Assembly: GCF_014647515.1 (NCBI RefSeq)
Contig: NZ_BMPI01000017.1
Span: 113,715-177,714 of the forward strand
Length of the DNA: 64,000 nt
Direction: 5' to 3'
DNA from: Dactylosporangium sucinum
Lineage (GTDB): Bacteria; Actinomycetota; Actinomycetes; Mycobacteriales; Micromonosporaceae
Under the pieces are notes generated by a model. It ran no database searches. It was given only the letters and a program-made list of their open reading frames with translations, and was not told where the DNA came from. Positions 51,107 through 58,859 of the stretch are shown here, piece by piece (within the stretch, counting starts at the first letter, position 1; the number at the start of each line of letters is the position of its first letter). Both the position numbers and the translations under genes were made by a program.

Positions 51107-52603
51107 TCAGGCCGCGGTGCGCCGGCGCGAGACCACCAGGAAGAAGCGCCCGGCGACCAGCAGGAGCAGGCCCGCGCCCACGATCAGTGCCGCCTTCGAG
51201 CCCGTCACCGGCAGCTCACCGCCGCCGCCCTCGCCGTCGTCGCCGCCACCGCCGCCACCGACGCCGCCGTAGCCGTCGCCCTTCGGCGCGGCCGCGGCCG
51301 CCTCCAGCGAGCAGAGGCCCAGGTCGAAGATGGTCTTCTGGTCGTACTTCGGGTGGTCGCCGGACGAGCCGCCGTAGCCGTCGTCGGAGGCGTGGCCCTT
51401 CCACTTCGTCCGGACGATCAGCTTGACGCGGACCGCGGCGGCCTTGGCGTAGACGCCCGTCGGGCTGGTCTGCTGCTCGACCGTGCCCAGCTCGACCCGC
51501 AGCACCACGACCTTCGCCGGGTGCTTCGGGTAGCCCTCCGCGGGAGGCTGGACCGACGAGCCGCCGCCGAGGACTCCGGTCAGCTTCCCGACCTCGGGCA
51601 GGCCGGGCAGGATCAGGCCGAGGTCCGGGGTCGTGCCGCCGCCCGTCAGGCCGCCCGTGAGCGCGCCGGTGATGCCGGTGAGCAGGTCGAGGAGCGGGAG
51701 GCTCGACAGTACCGGCAGACCCTCGGCTCGACCGAGCTCCTCGGCCTCCGTACGGGCCGCGGCGCCGACCGGCACGACGACGTCGACGTGCGAGCCGGCG
51801 GAGGAGATCCGCAGCGGCTCGCGGCCGGGGACCCTCACCTCCAGGCGCGCCGGCGAGTAGTCCACGGTCTTCTTCGAGCCGGCCACGACCGTGAGGGTGG
51901 GCGGGCTGACCACACGCACGCCGATCGCGGACTGGCCGCCCGCGAGCAGCTGGAAGTCGGCGATGCTGCCGGTCGCCGCGGCCGACGCGCCGCGCTTGTC
52001 GACAGCGGTCTCCGTCGAGCTCCGCAGCGCGCCCAACCTCAACAGCGCCCGGTCGCCGCGGCCCGGCAGGACCGCCAAGCCGGCCAGGCGGGCCGAGGAG
52101 GTCGCGCGCGGGCCGGACCTCGGGTCGCACTTGCCGGCATCGTCGAAGGTGGCGTGGGCCGACAGCTCGCCCACACCGACGGACAGCGCGCCCAGGTTCA
52201 CCCCCGCCACCGACACCGCGGACGGGCGGTCGTTCCGCGGCGGCGCCTGCTGGTAGGCGACCGGGCCGAGCATGCCGGGCGGCAGGACGCCGCTGCTCTG
52301 GATGTACCGCGCGTCGGCCGCGGCGCGGGCCGGCCCACCAGCGAAGCCGGAGTGCGTGGTCGCGACCCGCAGTTCGGGCAGCGGCGGGGCATTGAGGCCG
52401 ATGCCCCGCAGGTCGACACCGCCGAGCGCAAGCGTGTTGGCCGCGGCGGTGGCGCCGAACCCTTCCGGGCATCCCGCGCTGGAGGGTGCCGCCGCTGCGG
52501 GTGCCGCGAAAGCGACCGGGCTCAGTGCGCCGAGAATCCCCGTGGCGGCGAGGGCGGCGATCTTCCGGGCTGTTTTTGGGCGCGCGAAGGCAAAGTCCGT
52601 CAT
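51107..52603 (-). CDS. LPXTG-anchored surface protein
   Basis: A 498-residue secreted protein with a signal peptide (about 1-40, AFAAPAAAAP). The extracellular part is mostly beta-type, with repeated V-x-V and G-x-L patterns, and there is a Gly-rich spacer. The cell-wall sorting signal is LPVTG at about residue 464, then a hydrophobic helix and an SRRRTAA tail. A sortase should link it to peptidoglycan. The ATG at 52603 gives the signal peptide. I do not recognise the ectodomain. It converges with the aldehyde oxidoreductase operon. The 240 bp upstream (52604-52843) are non-coding. Confidence 0.87.
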   Translation of the reverse strand: MTDFAFARPKTARKIAALAATGILGALSPVAFAAPAAAAPSSAGCPEGFGATAAANTLALGGVDLRGIGLNAPPLPELRVATTHSGFAGGPARAAADARYIQSSGVLPPGMLGPVAYQQAPPRNDRPSAVSVAGVNLGALSVGVGELSAHATFDDAGKCDPRSGPRATSSARLAGLAVLPGRGDRALLRLGALRSSTETAVDKRGASAAATGSIADFQLLAGGQSAIGVRVVSPPTLTVVAGSKKTVDYSPARLEVRVPGREPLRISSAGSHVDVVVPVGAAARTEAEELGRAEGLPVLSSLPLLDLLTGITGALTGGLTGGGTTPDLGLILPGLPEVGKLTGVLGGGSSVQPPAEGYPKHPAKVVVLRVELGTVEQQTSPTGVYAKAAAVRVKLIVRTKWKGHASDDGYGGSSGDHPKYDQKTIFDLGLCSLEAAAAAPKGDGYGGVGGGGGGDDGEGGGGELPVTGSKAALIVGAGLLLLVAGRFFLVVSRRRTAA

Positions 52604-52829
52604 TGCGTGAGGTCCTCCGAGACCGGGGAGTGCGGGGTGGGCCAGCCGTTGGGCATGCCACTGCTGCCCCCAACGAGGCTTTTCCGGCCGGAGTTACGCC
52701 CACGTTTGCGGGCTCATCCGCACTAGTAACGACGAAAACGACGGAATGGCTACGGGCTCCCCCAAAAGTGTCTAGTCGGACTTATTGGTGCATCTGGGGC
52801 GGGCCATATGGAACTGCCGCGCGGCGCGT

Positions 52830-52835
52830 TAAGGT
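52830..52835 (+). promoter_or_regulatory. -10 box for leaderless ricT
   Basis: TAAGGT ends eight nt before the ricT ATG, with no ribosome-binding site. The -35 is unclear. Confidence 0.4.
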
Positions 52836-52843
52836 GATCAGCC

Positions 52844-53674
52844 ATGGGCATGCTGTGCGCGGTGAGCTTCAACCGCTACGGCCGGCTGTTCTACTTCGAC
52901 CCCGGTGACCTGCGCCCCCAGGTGGGCGACCGGGTGCTGGTGCCCACCGACGACGGCCCCGAGGTGGCCGAGTGCGTGTGGGCGGCCCAGTGGGTCACCG
53001 AGGAGACCGAGGGCTTCCCGCGGCTGGTGGCGATGGCCGCCGACGACGACCTGCGCCGCGACGAGCTGCTGCGCAAGCGCAAGGCCGAGGCCAAGGTCGC
53101 CGCGAAGAAGCTCATCCGCGAGCACGAGCTGCCCATGAAGGTCGTCGCAGTGGACCACGTGCTCGACTCCGCCGGCGGCCAGGGCGCGCGGACGACGATC
53201 TACTTCACCGCACCCCATCGGGTGGACTTCCGCTCGCTGGTCCGCGACCTCGGCGCGACCCTGCACTGCCGGGTGGAGCTACGCCAGCTCAGCGCCCGCG
53301 ACTCGGCCCGCGTCCAGGGCGGCATCGGCTCCTGCGGGCGTGACCTGTGCTGCGCGACGTTCCTCAACGACTTCGAGCCGGTCACCATCCGGATGGCGAA
53401 GGACCAGGACCTCCCGCTCAACCCGCTGCGCATCTCGGGCGCCTGCGGCCGGCTGATGTGCTGCCTCAAATACGAACATCCCCTGTACGCCGCATATCAG
53501 GCAACTGCTCCGGCCGTTGGAAGCCGCGTGACGACGCCTGAGGGCGATGGCCGGGTGGTGGGGCACAGCGTGCCCAGAGATGAAGTGGTAGTCCGGCTCG
53601 ACGCCGATGGGTCCCGGTGTTCATGCTCGCGGGCGTCTGTGTGCGGGCCGAGACAGGCTTACGACAGCCGTTGA
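52844..53674 (+). CDS. ricT: RicT/PSP1-domain protein with an element-supplied 3' end
   Basis: A 276-residue PSP1-domain protein (RicT/YaaT), which in Bacillus is part of an iron-sulfur complex affecting RNase Y. The Cys motifs CGRDLCC and CGRLMCC and the late SRCSCSRASVCG are intact. Up to about residue 210 the codons are GC-ending like the rest of the window. From about 53468 to the stop they become mixed (aaa, gaa, cat, gca, act). A second, GC-ending copy of the same 3' segment lies at 54751-54957. The present gene is therefore the host 5' part joined to a 3' end brought by a serine-recombinase element, and the reading frame is preserved. Confidence 0.92.
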   Translation: MGMLCAVSFNRYGRLFYFDPGDLRPQVGDRVLVPTDDGPEVAECVWAAQWVTEETEGFPRLVAMAADDDLRRDELLRKRKAEAKVAAKKLIREHELPMKVVAVDHVLDSAGGQGARTTIYFTAPHRVDFRSLVRDLGATLHCRVELRQLSARDSARVQGGIGSCGRDLCCATFLNDFEPVTIRMAKDQDLPLNPLRISGACGRLMCCLKYEHPLYAAYQATAPAVGSRVTTPEGDGRVVGHSVPRDEVVVRLDADGSRCSCSRASVCGPRQAYDSR

Positions 53675-54707
53675 CCATTGCGGGCGAAAGCCTCCGCCGA
53701 CCAGCCTGCCGTGAACTCAGTCTGTATGAGCTCCGCCTTCCAAGCAGACTCGCCCCGCCGTGGTCGGCCCTTGCCGCTTTTGCCAGCTTGCCCCAGGACG
53801 AGTCTGGCCTCTCCCGATCGGCGAGCTTGCGTTCCACTGCCCGCCAGGTCATTTCATCGACGATCGGCGACCATGCCCCCTCGACCATGATCGCTCCATA
53901 TAGCGTCGACTTCGCCATGTTGCGCGGCGAGCGCAGCAAGAGCCGTACGGCCACATTCGTCCATTGACCTGAAGGGTCATAGCTCCGCTTGCGGTCGATC
54001 CGCGACCGGGCCGTCCCCGGATCCGGCGCCGACGTGGTGAAGCCAGCCTCGTTCCACTCGCGAGCGATCGTCGTGAGGGCCTTGCCGTCCAACACTGCGT
54101 GGTATGCCGTCAGCACGGCCGCTGCCTCATCCTCGCGTAGAGCGCCGTCCATCTCGTAGCCGAACGGTCGCCGGATCCACTGAGGCTTGCCAGCGGCTAT
54201 CCGCTGGTCGTTGGCAAGGATCTGTCGCTCCGCCTTTCGTTCGGTCTCGGCGGATGCGACGGCCGCCAGAATCCGAGCGACCATGCGGCCAATGTCCGTG
54301 GTCAGGTCGATGTCCCCGGTGGCTGTTGCGAGTCCGATGTCCCGCTCCACTGCCAACTCGATCAGGGACTCCAGGTCCTTCATCGAACGGGTTACCCGAT
54401 CAAGGTGCCAGGCGACGATCAAATCCGCCTCGCCCGCCTCAACCATCCGGACTACGCGTTGCCAACCTGCTCGATCGGCGAGCCGCGTGGTGGTTGCCGA
54501 AATCGTATCGTCAAGCACGGCAACCACTTCCCACCCTCGCGCCAGCGCCCGGCACGCCTGCTCCTGACGTTCCAGGCCCGCACCCTCACTCGTCCCATCC
54601 ATGCTCATGCGCAGATACAGCACGGCTCGAAGCGCTGTTGCCGCGGGCGACGAAGCTTTCATGGCGCGGCGCCTGGCGAAGCTCTTGATACGGGTTGTGG
54701 TGGCCAT
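53466..54707 (-). CDS. Serine-family site-specific recombinase, C-terminally truncated
   Basis: A large-serine-recombinase-type protein. The N-terminal catalytic domain has the nucleophile region AVLYLRMSMDGTS (Ser35), GLERQEQACRALA, and LIVAWHLDRVTRSMKDLESL. A Recombinase domain (RRPFGYEMDG, AREWNEAGFTT, VRLLLRSPRNMAKSTLYGAI) follows to about residue 300. The zinc-ribbon and coiled-coil end of large serine integrases is missing. Residues after about 315-345 do not resemble the family, and the last 68 are antisense to ricT. It probably cannot integrate as an intact integrase would. The start at 54707 is set by a TAATAT box six nt upstream. Confidence 0.85.
   Translation of the reverse strand: MATTTRIKSFARRRAMKASSPAATALRAVLYLRMSMDGTSEGAGLERQEQACRALARGWEVVAVLDDTISATTTRLADRAGWQRVVRMVEAGEADLIVAWHLDRVTRSMKDLESLIELAVERDIGLATATGDIDLTTDIGRMVARILAAVASAETERKAERQILANDQRIAAGKPQWIRRPFGYEMDGALREDEAAAVLTAYHAVLDGKALTTIAREWNEAGFTTSAPDPGTARSRIDRKRSYDPSGQWTNVAVRLLLRSPRNMAKSTLYGAIMVEGAWSPIVDEMTWRAVERKLADRERPDSSWGKLAKAARADHGGASLLGRRSSYRLSSRQAGRRRLSPAMVNGCRKPVSARTQTPASMNTGTHRRRAGLPLHLWARCAPPPGHRPQASSRGFQRPEQLPDMRRTGDVRI
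53468..53481. other. Left attachment junction candidate
   Basis: AAATACGAACATCC in ricT matches the right junction AAGTGAGAGCATCC at 10 of 14 positions and shares CATCC exactly. Codon use changes here. The crossover bases cannot be fixed by eye. Confidence 0.5.
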
Positions 54708-54713
54708 AGGGCC

Positions 54714-54742
54714 ATATTAATTCTTTGTGCTGCCCAACACAA
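54714..54742 (-). promoter_or_regulatory. Promoter of the recombinase gene
   Basis: On the minus strand TTGTGT (54742-54737) and TAATAT (54719-54714) are 17 bp apart. The -10 lies six nt before the ATG, giving a leaderless transcript. Confidence 0.65.
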
Positions 54743-54755
54743 AGTGAGAGCATCC
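54742..54755. other. Right attachment junction candidate
   Basis: AAGTGAGAGCATCC immediately precedes the displaced native ricT 3' segment and resembles the left junction (10 of 14). It lies about 35 bp upstream of the recombinase start, the usual place for an attachment site. Confidence 0.5.
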
Positions 54756-54957
54756 GCCGCTCTACCAGCAATTTCAGGCCACGGCCCCGGCCGTCCGTGC
54801 GCGCGTGAGCACCCCCGAGGGCGACGGCCGCGTGGTCGGCCACAGCGTCCCGCGCGACTCGGTCATCGTGCGCATGGACGCCGACGGCTCCCGCTGCTCG
54901 TGCAGCCGGGCCTCGGTGTGCGGCTCCCGCCAGGCCTACGAGGAGCGCCACGGTTAG
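54751..54957 (+). pseudogene. Displaced native 3' end of ricT
   Basis: This stretch translates as the last 68 or so residues of RicT (PLYQQFQATAPAV, STPEGDGRVVGHSVPRDS, SRCSCSRASVCGSRQAYEER) with GC-ending codons like the host. It has no start and no upstream domain. Its TAG at 54955-54957 overlaps the stop of the convergent metallophosphoesterase, which marks this as the original end of the locus. Confidence 0.88.
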
Positions 54958-56759
54958 TCGATCTCGATCGGCTTCTCCATCAGGTGTACTTCGAGTGGCC
55001 GCCGCGGCTCGAACCAGGACGCGTCCGGGCGCGTCGCCGCTGAGGCGTGCCAGCGGCGGCCGGTCTGCCGGACGCCCACCGGGTAGATGGTGAGGCCGCC
55101 GTCGGCGCGGAAGTGCAGGCGCAGGAAGCCCTTGTAGCCGGTGATGCCCTGGCCCGCGAACAGCTCGTTGAGGTTCACGTCGAACTTCGCGGCGATCAGG
55201 AGGTACAGCGCGAACAGCTCGCCGGCCGCGACGGCGGACAACGGGAAGTACAACACGATCGCCAGCAACACGGGCAACGGCCAGGCCAGCTCGGCGAACG
55301 GAAGGCTGAGCCACGCCCAGGTGCCCAGCAGCGCCAGCCCCACGAACGCGGCCCCGTGCAGCAGGCCGAGTATCCAATGCCGGGGGCGGCGCTGGCCGGA
55401 GGTATGCGGCATGGCCAGCAGGCAGGTGCCCAGCACGTCGATCACGGTCATCAGCACGGCCGGCACGGTGACCAGGCGCTGCTCGACGCCGGAGATCACG
55501 CGGTCGGCCGCGTTGACGAAGGCGAGCATGGTCAGCGTCTGCAGCAGCCCCAGCAGCCCCAGGAACATCGCGTTGCGCCAGGGCAGGCGCCAGAACACGC
55601 CGAGCGCCAGCCCGCGCGACCGGGCCTTCGTCGGGTACGTGGCGGCGAGCCCGAACTCCTGCGTCGGCGAGGCGTTGCGGACCAGCGAGCGGCGGGGCGG
55701 CACCTCGATGGCCTCGGGCAGCTCGTGCGTCGGGTAGAGGTACGCGCCACCGCCGCCGCAGGTGATCAGCTGGCGGCCGGGGCGCTCGTACCGCGCGTAG
55801 TGGTGCAGGTCGCCGGAGATCATCAGCCGGACGTCGGCGCCGGTGGGGGCGATGACGGTGCGCACGAAGTAGTCGAGCGAGTCGTAGGCCTTCGGGTCGT
55901 CGGACGACTCGACCCAGCTCGGCGCCGGCGGGCAGATGATCACCTTGTCGCCCGGGCCCATGCGGGCGGCGACCCGGTTGAAGTACCTCAGCTGCGGATC
56001 GTCGATGTAGGCGCCCGGCTGCACGTCCGTGCCGAGCAGCCACCAGCGGTTGGGCAGTTGGACGGCGAAGTAGGAGCGCGTCTGCCGGGTGCGCCACCCG
56101 CCGACCGCCCCCTCGTTGCCGCGGACGAAGAGCCGCAGGAACGCCGTGAGCCCGTCGTACCAGTCGTGGTTCCCCGGCACGGCGTACATGCGCGGCTGCT
56201 GCTTCGGGGCCACCGGCAGGGCGGCGCGGAACGGCCCCTTGAAGCGGTCCTCGTACTGCTGGCCGCTCGCGGTCGGGTACACCTGGTCGCCGCCGAGCAC
56301 GAGCACCTCGCCCCGCGGCAGCTCCTGGCCCTCGACGGTCAGGCTCGGCTGGGCGACCAGGTAGGCCACGGAGTAGGTCGCGTTGAACCCGTCCCCGGTG
56401 TCGGCGACGTAGTCGACCCACAGCTCCCCGGTGTCCGGCCAGTCGTCGCCGCCGTCGGCGTCGCCGCTGAACCCCTGCGCCTCGCGCAGGATGCGGCCCG
56501 GGAGGGCGTCCTGGAGCTCGCGCTTGTCGAGGTAGGCGCCGAAGAGGTCGGCGAGCACCACCCGCACCGCGGTGCCGCTCAGCAACACGGGACTCAGCCA
56601 CGGCACCGCCCGGCGGGGCGTGAACCCCATCTGGTCCGGGTCGAGCCCGCTGGGCCGCCGGTCGACCGTCGGCACGTCCCCCTCGTCGGGCAGCGGCAGC
56701 AGCGGCTCCCCCGGCTGTGCCGTCAACTCCCCGGGCGCGGCCGGCATATCGTCGGGCAT
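54954..56759 (-). CDS. Calcineurin-like metallophosphoesterase with membrane helices
   Basis: A protein of about 601 residues. The N-terminal half is a metallophosphoesterase: VADTGDG, VLVLGGDQVYP, VPGNHDWYDG and RLMISGDLHHYARYE supply the two-metal ligands. A middle-to-C-terminal block has about five or six TM helices (about 390-520). The end (FRADGGLTIYPVGV) returns to the soluble phase. The substrate is unknown. ATG 56759 and an adjacent GTG 56762 are both possible starts. Its stop overlaps the displaced ricT end by three nt. Confidence 0.85.
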   Translation of the reverse strand: MPDDMPAAPGELTAQPGEPLLPLPDEGDVPTVDRRPSGLDPDQMGFTPRRAVPWLSPVLLSGTAVRVVLADLFGAYLDKRELQDALPGRILREAQGFSGDADGGDDWPDTGELWVDYVADTGDGFNATYSVAYLVAQPSLTVEGQELPRGEVLVLGGDQVYPTASGQQYEDRFKGPFRAALPVAPKQQPRMYAVPGNHDWYDGLTAFLRLFVRGNEGAVGGWRTRQTRSYFAVQLPNRWWLLGTDVQPGAYIDDPQLRYFNRVAARMGPGDKVIICPPAPSWVESSDDPKAYDSLDYFVRTVIAPTGADVRLMISGDLHHYARYERPGRQLITCGGGGAYLYPTHELPEAIEVPPRRSLVRNASPTQEFGLAATYPTKARSRGLALGVFWRLPWRNAMFLGLLGLLQTLTMLAFVNAADRVISGVEQRLVTVPAVLMTVIDVLGTCLLAMPHTSGQRRPRHWILGLLHGAAFVGLALLGTWAWLSLPFAELAWPLPVLLAIVLYFPLSAVAAGELFALYLLIAAKFDVNLNELFAGQGITGYKGFLRLHFRADGGLTIYPVGVRQTGRRWHASAATRPDASWFEPRRPLEVHLMEKPIEID

Positions 56760-56845
56760 CACGCGCCGGACGTTACCCTCGCCACCCGGGAACGGGAATC
56801 CCCTCGCGCACCCCCGGGGTCCGTGCCGTACACTGATGAACCGTT

Positions 56846-56918
56846 GCCGCCTTAGCTCAGTCGGCAGAGCGATTCACTCGTAATGAATAGGTCGACGGTT
56901 CGATTCCGTCAGGCGGCT
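56846..56918 (+). tRNA. tRNA-Thr (anticodon CGT)
   Basis: A complete 73-nt cloverleaf: acceptor GCCGCCT/AGGCGGC, D arm GCTC/GAGC, anticodon stem ATTCA/TGAAT with loop CTCGTAA, five-base variable loop, and T arm GACGG/CCGTC with TTCGATT. The anticodon CGT reads ACG (Thr). The CCA end is not encoded, and the discriminator base is T. Confidence 0.96.
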
Positions 56919-56930
56919 CAACAGGGCAGG

Positions 56931-56956
56931 CGCCCTCCACCCCCGGGTGGAGGGCG
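56931..56956 (+). terminator. Terminator after tRNA-Thr
   Basis: CGCCCTCCACC (56931-56941) pairs with GGTGGAGGGCG (56946-56956) around four nt, followed by TCTCTCGTTTT. Confidence 0.85.
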
Positions 56957-57000
56957 TCTCTCGTTTTCCGGGCCTGCGGGCATCCGGCCTGATGGCCGGC

Positions 57001-57684
57001 TCAGAGCTGGACGCGGGTGACGCCGCCCACCGGGCCCGACGGGACCGCCGGCGGGGTGTAGCGCAGCTCGGACAGCCGGCTCGACCAGCGGGCGCGCAGG
57101 TCGTCCGCCGCCGTGAAGGCGTCCGCGGCCGGCTGGAGGAAGCGGGTGCCGACGCGGGCCGCGGCCTCCACCAGGGCCGTCGAGGACCGGCCGGTGAGCG
57201 GGGACCGCAGCGTCACCGCCTCCGCCGAGGTCGCGACCCGGGCGATCGCCTCGGCGAGCTCGTGGCGCAGGACGGCCACCCAGTCGGCCAGCGCGTCCAC
57301 ATAGGACCCCGTTGCCATGAGGCGGCCGCACATGGTGGCCGGGTCGTCCGTGGTGCCGAGGTGGCCCGTCAGCGAGCGCCACACCGTCGTGAAGGCCTCG
57401 GCGCCAGTGCCCTCCCAGGCGCCCGCGTCGACGTCGCCGGTCAGGAGGCGGTGCTCGTGGGCGAAGCGGTCGGCCACGGCGCGCACCTCGCCGGCCGCCG
57501 CCCGCAGCGCGCGCTCGTCCAGCCGCAGGCCGAAGCGGAGGACGTCGCCGGGGAGGGCGCCCACCTGCCGGAGCAGCGGCCAGACGGGGTCGCCCGGCGG
57601 GGCGCCGCGGTCGGTCAGCGTGCCGTCCACGCGCTGCAGGAGGTCGTGGCCCACCTCGGCGAGCCGGTCGAGAGCGTCCGCCAT
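57001..57684 (-). CDS. Helical WXG-like protein, possible type VII substrate
   Basis: A 227-residue, Ala/Leu-rich, helix-predicted protein with no signal peptide. A W-E-G turn (DAGAWEGTGAEAFTTVW) between helices resembles the WXG motif of ESX substrates, followed by the usual aromatic spacing. The longer size suggests a WXG-like N-terminal module plus further helices. Its ATG shares one base with the upstream stop. It is the last of three coupled genes. Confidence 0.6.
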   Translation of the reverse strand: MADALDRLAEVGHDLLQRVDGTLTDRGAPPGDPVWPLLRQVGALPGDVLRFGLRLDERALRAAAGEVRAVADRFAHEHRLLTGDVDAGAWEGTGAEAFTTVWRSLTGHLGTTDDPATMCGRLMATGSYVDALADWVAVLRHELAEAIARVATSAEAVTLRSPLTGRSSTALVEAAARVGTRFLQPAADAFTAADDLRARWSSRLSELRYTPPAVPSGPVGGVTRVQL

Positions 57685-57956
57685 CAGTCGTCGGCCTCGC
57701 GGTAGTTGGCGGCCACCAGACGGAGGGTGTGGGCGGTGTCGGCCAGCCGGGCGCCGTGGGCGGCCGACTCGCGGCCGCGGGCGACCAGGGCCGTGGTCAG
57801 GTCGCGGTGCAGGTCGCGGGCCAGGTCGCCCAGGCCGCCCGGGGCGTCGGCCGCCAGCACCGCGGCGCCGGGGTCGATCAGGCCCATCGTGGTGCTCGTC
57901 GCGGCCAGCTCGTCGCCGGCGGCCTCCAGGCGCGCGGCCAGGTCGTCGAGTCTCAT
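57684..57956 (-). CDS. Small helical EspC/WXG100-like protein
   Basis: A 90-residue protein predicted as two long helices (RLDDLAARLEAAGDELAATS and later RLADTAHTLRLVAANYREADD). The ending Y-R-E-A-D-D resembles the Y-xxx-D/E export signal of EspC/ESX proteins. It has no signal peptide. Both neighbours overlap it. Confidence 0.6.
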   Translation of the reverse strand: MRLDDLAARLEAAGDELAATSTTMGLIDPGAAVLAADAPGGLGDLARDLHRDLTTALVARGRESAAHGARLADTAHTLRLVAANYREADD

Positions 57957-58285
57957 GCCGGACCCCCGTGCAGTGCGCGGTAGTCGCCGAACGTCTCGGC
58001 GTGCAGCTTCTGGCGGGCCCAGGCGGCCGCGTCCCCGGCGGAGGCGACGGCCTCGCGGACCGAGCGGGAGACGTCCGCCGCCGTCCGGGCCTGCAGCCGC
58101 GGCTCGATGTGCAGGTCGCGGATCGTGCCGTCGGCCGTGACCACGACCTCGACCAGGCCGTCGGCCGAGCGGACGGTGACCTCGACGGTCCGGACCGCCT
58201 TCTCGAACTCGGCGAGCAGCGCGTCGATGCGGCGGTAACGCTCCACCGCCTCTTCGATCCACGACTCGTCGATCTCCCGCGCCAT
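57953..58285 (-). CDS. YbaB/EbfC-family protein, possibly EspL-like
   Basis: A 110-residue protein with the YbaB/EbfC pattern. A helix (EEAVERYRRIDALLAEFEKA) precedes a three-strand sheet (VEVTVRSADGLVEVVVTADG, TIRDLHIEP) and a C-terminal helix. YbaB proteins bind DNA, but EspL of the mycobacterial ESX-1 system has the same fold and helps substrates. The coupled WXG-like genes favour the second role here. The ATG at 58285 follows a GGGAGGGG site. Confidence 0.78.
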   Translation of the reverse strand: MAREIDESWIEEAVERYRRIDALLAEFEKAVRTVEVTVRSADGLVEVVVTADGTIRDLHIEPRLQARTAADVSRSVREAVASAGDAAAWARQKLHAETFGDYRALHGGPA

Positions 58286-58362
58286 GTCGCCCCTCCCGGG
58301 GTGACCGTACGGCACCCCACGGTAACCGCGGAAGGGCCAAGCGCGGCCTGTGGATAACCGGG

Positions 58363-58617
58363 CTAACCGGGATGGCGTTCGCGTGGTGGTCGGAGGTTTC
58401 GCAGTACCGCGGCGAACTCCAACGCCGTCGAAGCCACTCGCTGCGCGCCCAGGATGGCCTGCTCCCAGGTGCCGTTGAGGCCGGACCCGAATTCGATCTG
58501 CACGTCGCCGTCGTCGACGAGCATGATCATGTCCCCCTCGTCCTCGGTGATGACCGCGTTGATCGCCCGTAGGTCCAGCGTGACGATCGGGGTGAGCTCT
58601 TCCCGGTCGGTGGTCAT
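58363..58617 (-). CDS. Small acidic hypothetical protein
   Basis: An 84-residue acidic protein (TLDLRAINAVITEDEGDMIM, then VDDGDVQIEFG) with a helical C-terminus. No family is recognised. The ATG at 58617 follows a GGGAGG site. It diverges from a GntR gene. Confidence 0.6.
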   Translation of the reverse strand: MTTDREELTPIVTLDLRAINAVITEDEGDMIMLVDDGDVQIEFGSGLNGTWEQAILGAQRVASTALEFAAVLRNLRPPRERHPG

Positions 58618-58796
58618 GTGGCGGCCTCCCAGCACGCGCGCATGGAACGGGGAGGGGTGCGGCGCCGCGCGGCTCGCAGCATGTGGACGGCGCCGCACCC
58701 CGGTCGGTGGAGCCCTCGAAGAGCGGGTGTTTCTGCAGGTGAAGCGTGGTGACGCGGAGCCGGACCGCCCAGTCCGGCCCCGCGCTGAGCACTACT

Positions 58797-58830
58797 ATAG
58801 ACATGATGGCCCTAAGGCCACAAGGTCTAT
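58797..58830. promoter_or_regulatory. 34-bp palindrome, likely GntR operator
   Basis: The structure is ATAGAC-N4-TGGCC-N4-GGCCA-N4-GTCTAT, with perfectly matched arms and equal spacers. It lies 16 bp before the GntR -10 box TAAGGT (58847-58852), covering the -35 region, as expected for autorepression. Confidence 0.7.
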
Positions 58831-58859
58831 GGTCGATTGACCTTCGTAAGGTCTCGGAC

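Larger units (their letters stand above)
53477..54755. mobile_element. Minimal serine-recombinase element inserted in ricT
   Basis: About 1.28 kb bounded by related junctions inside ricT. It contains a replacement ricT 3' end at the left and a recombinase gene reading leftward, with nothing else. The small size and the damaged recombinase suggest the remnant of a larger integrative element or prophage after deletion. Its GC content and codon use are lower than the flanks. Confidence 0.78.

Noticed and set aside
53466..53674. C-terminal part of the recombinase frame as a real domain
   Set aside because: It is antisense to the ricT 3' end and contains none of the zinc-ribbon cysteines or coiled-coil pattern of serine integrases.
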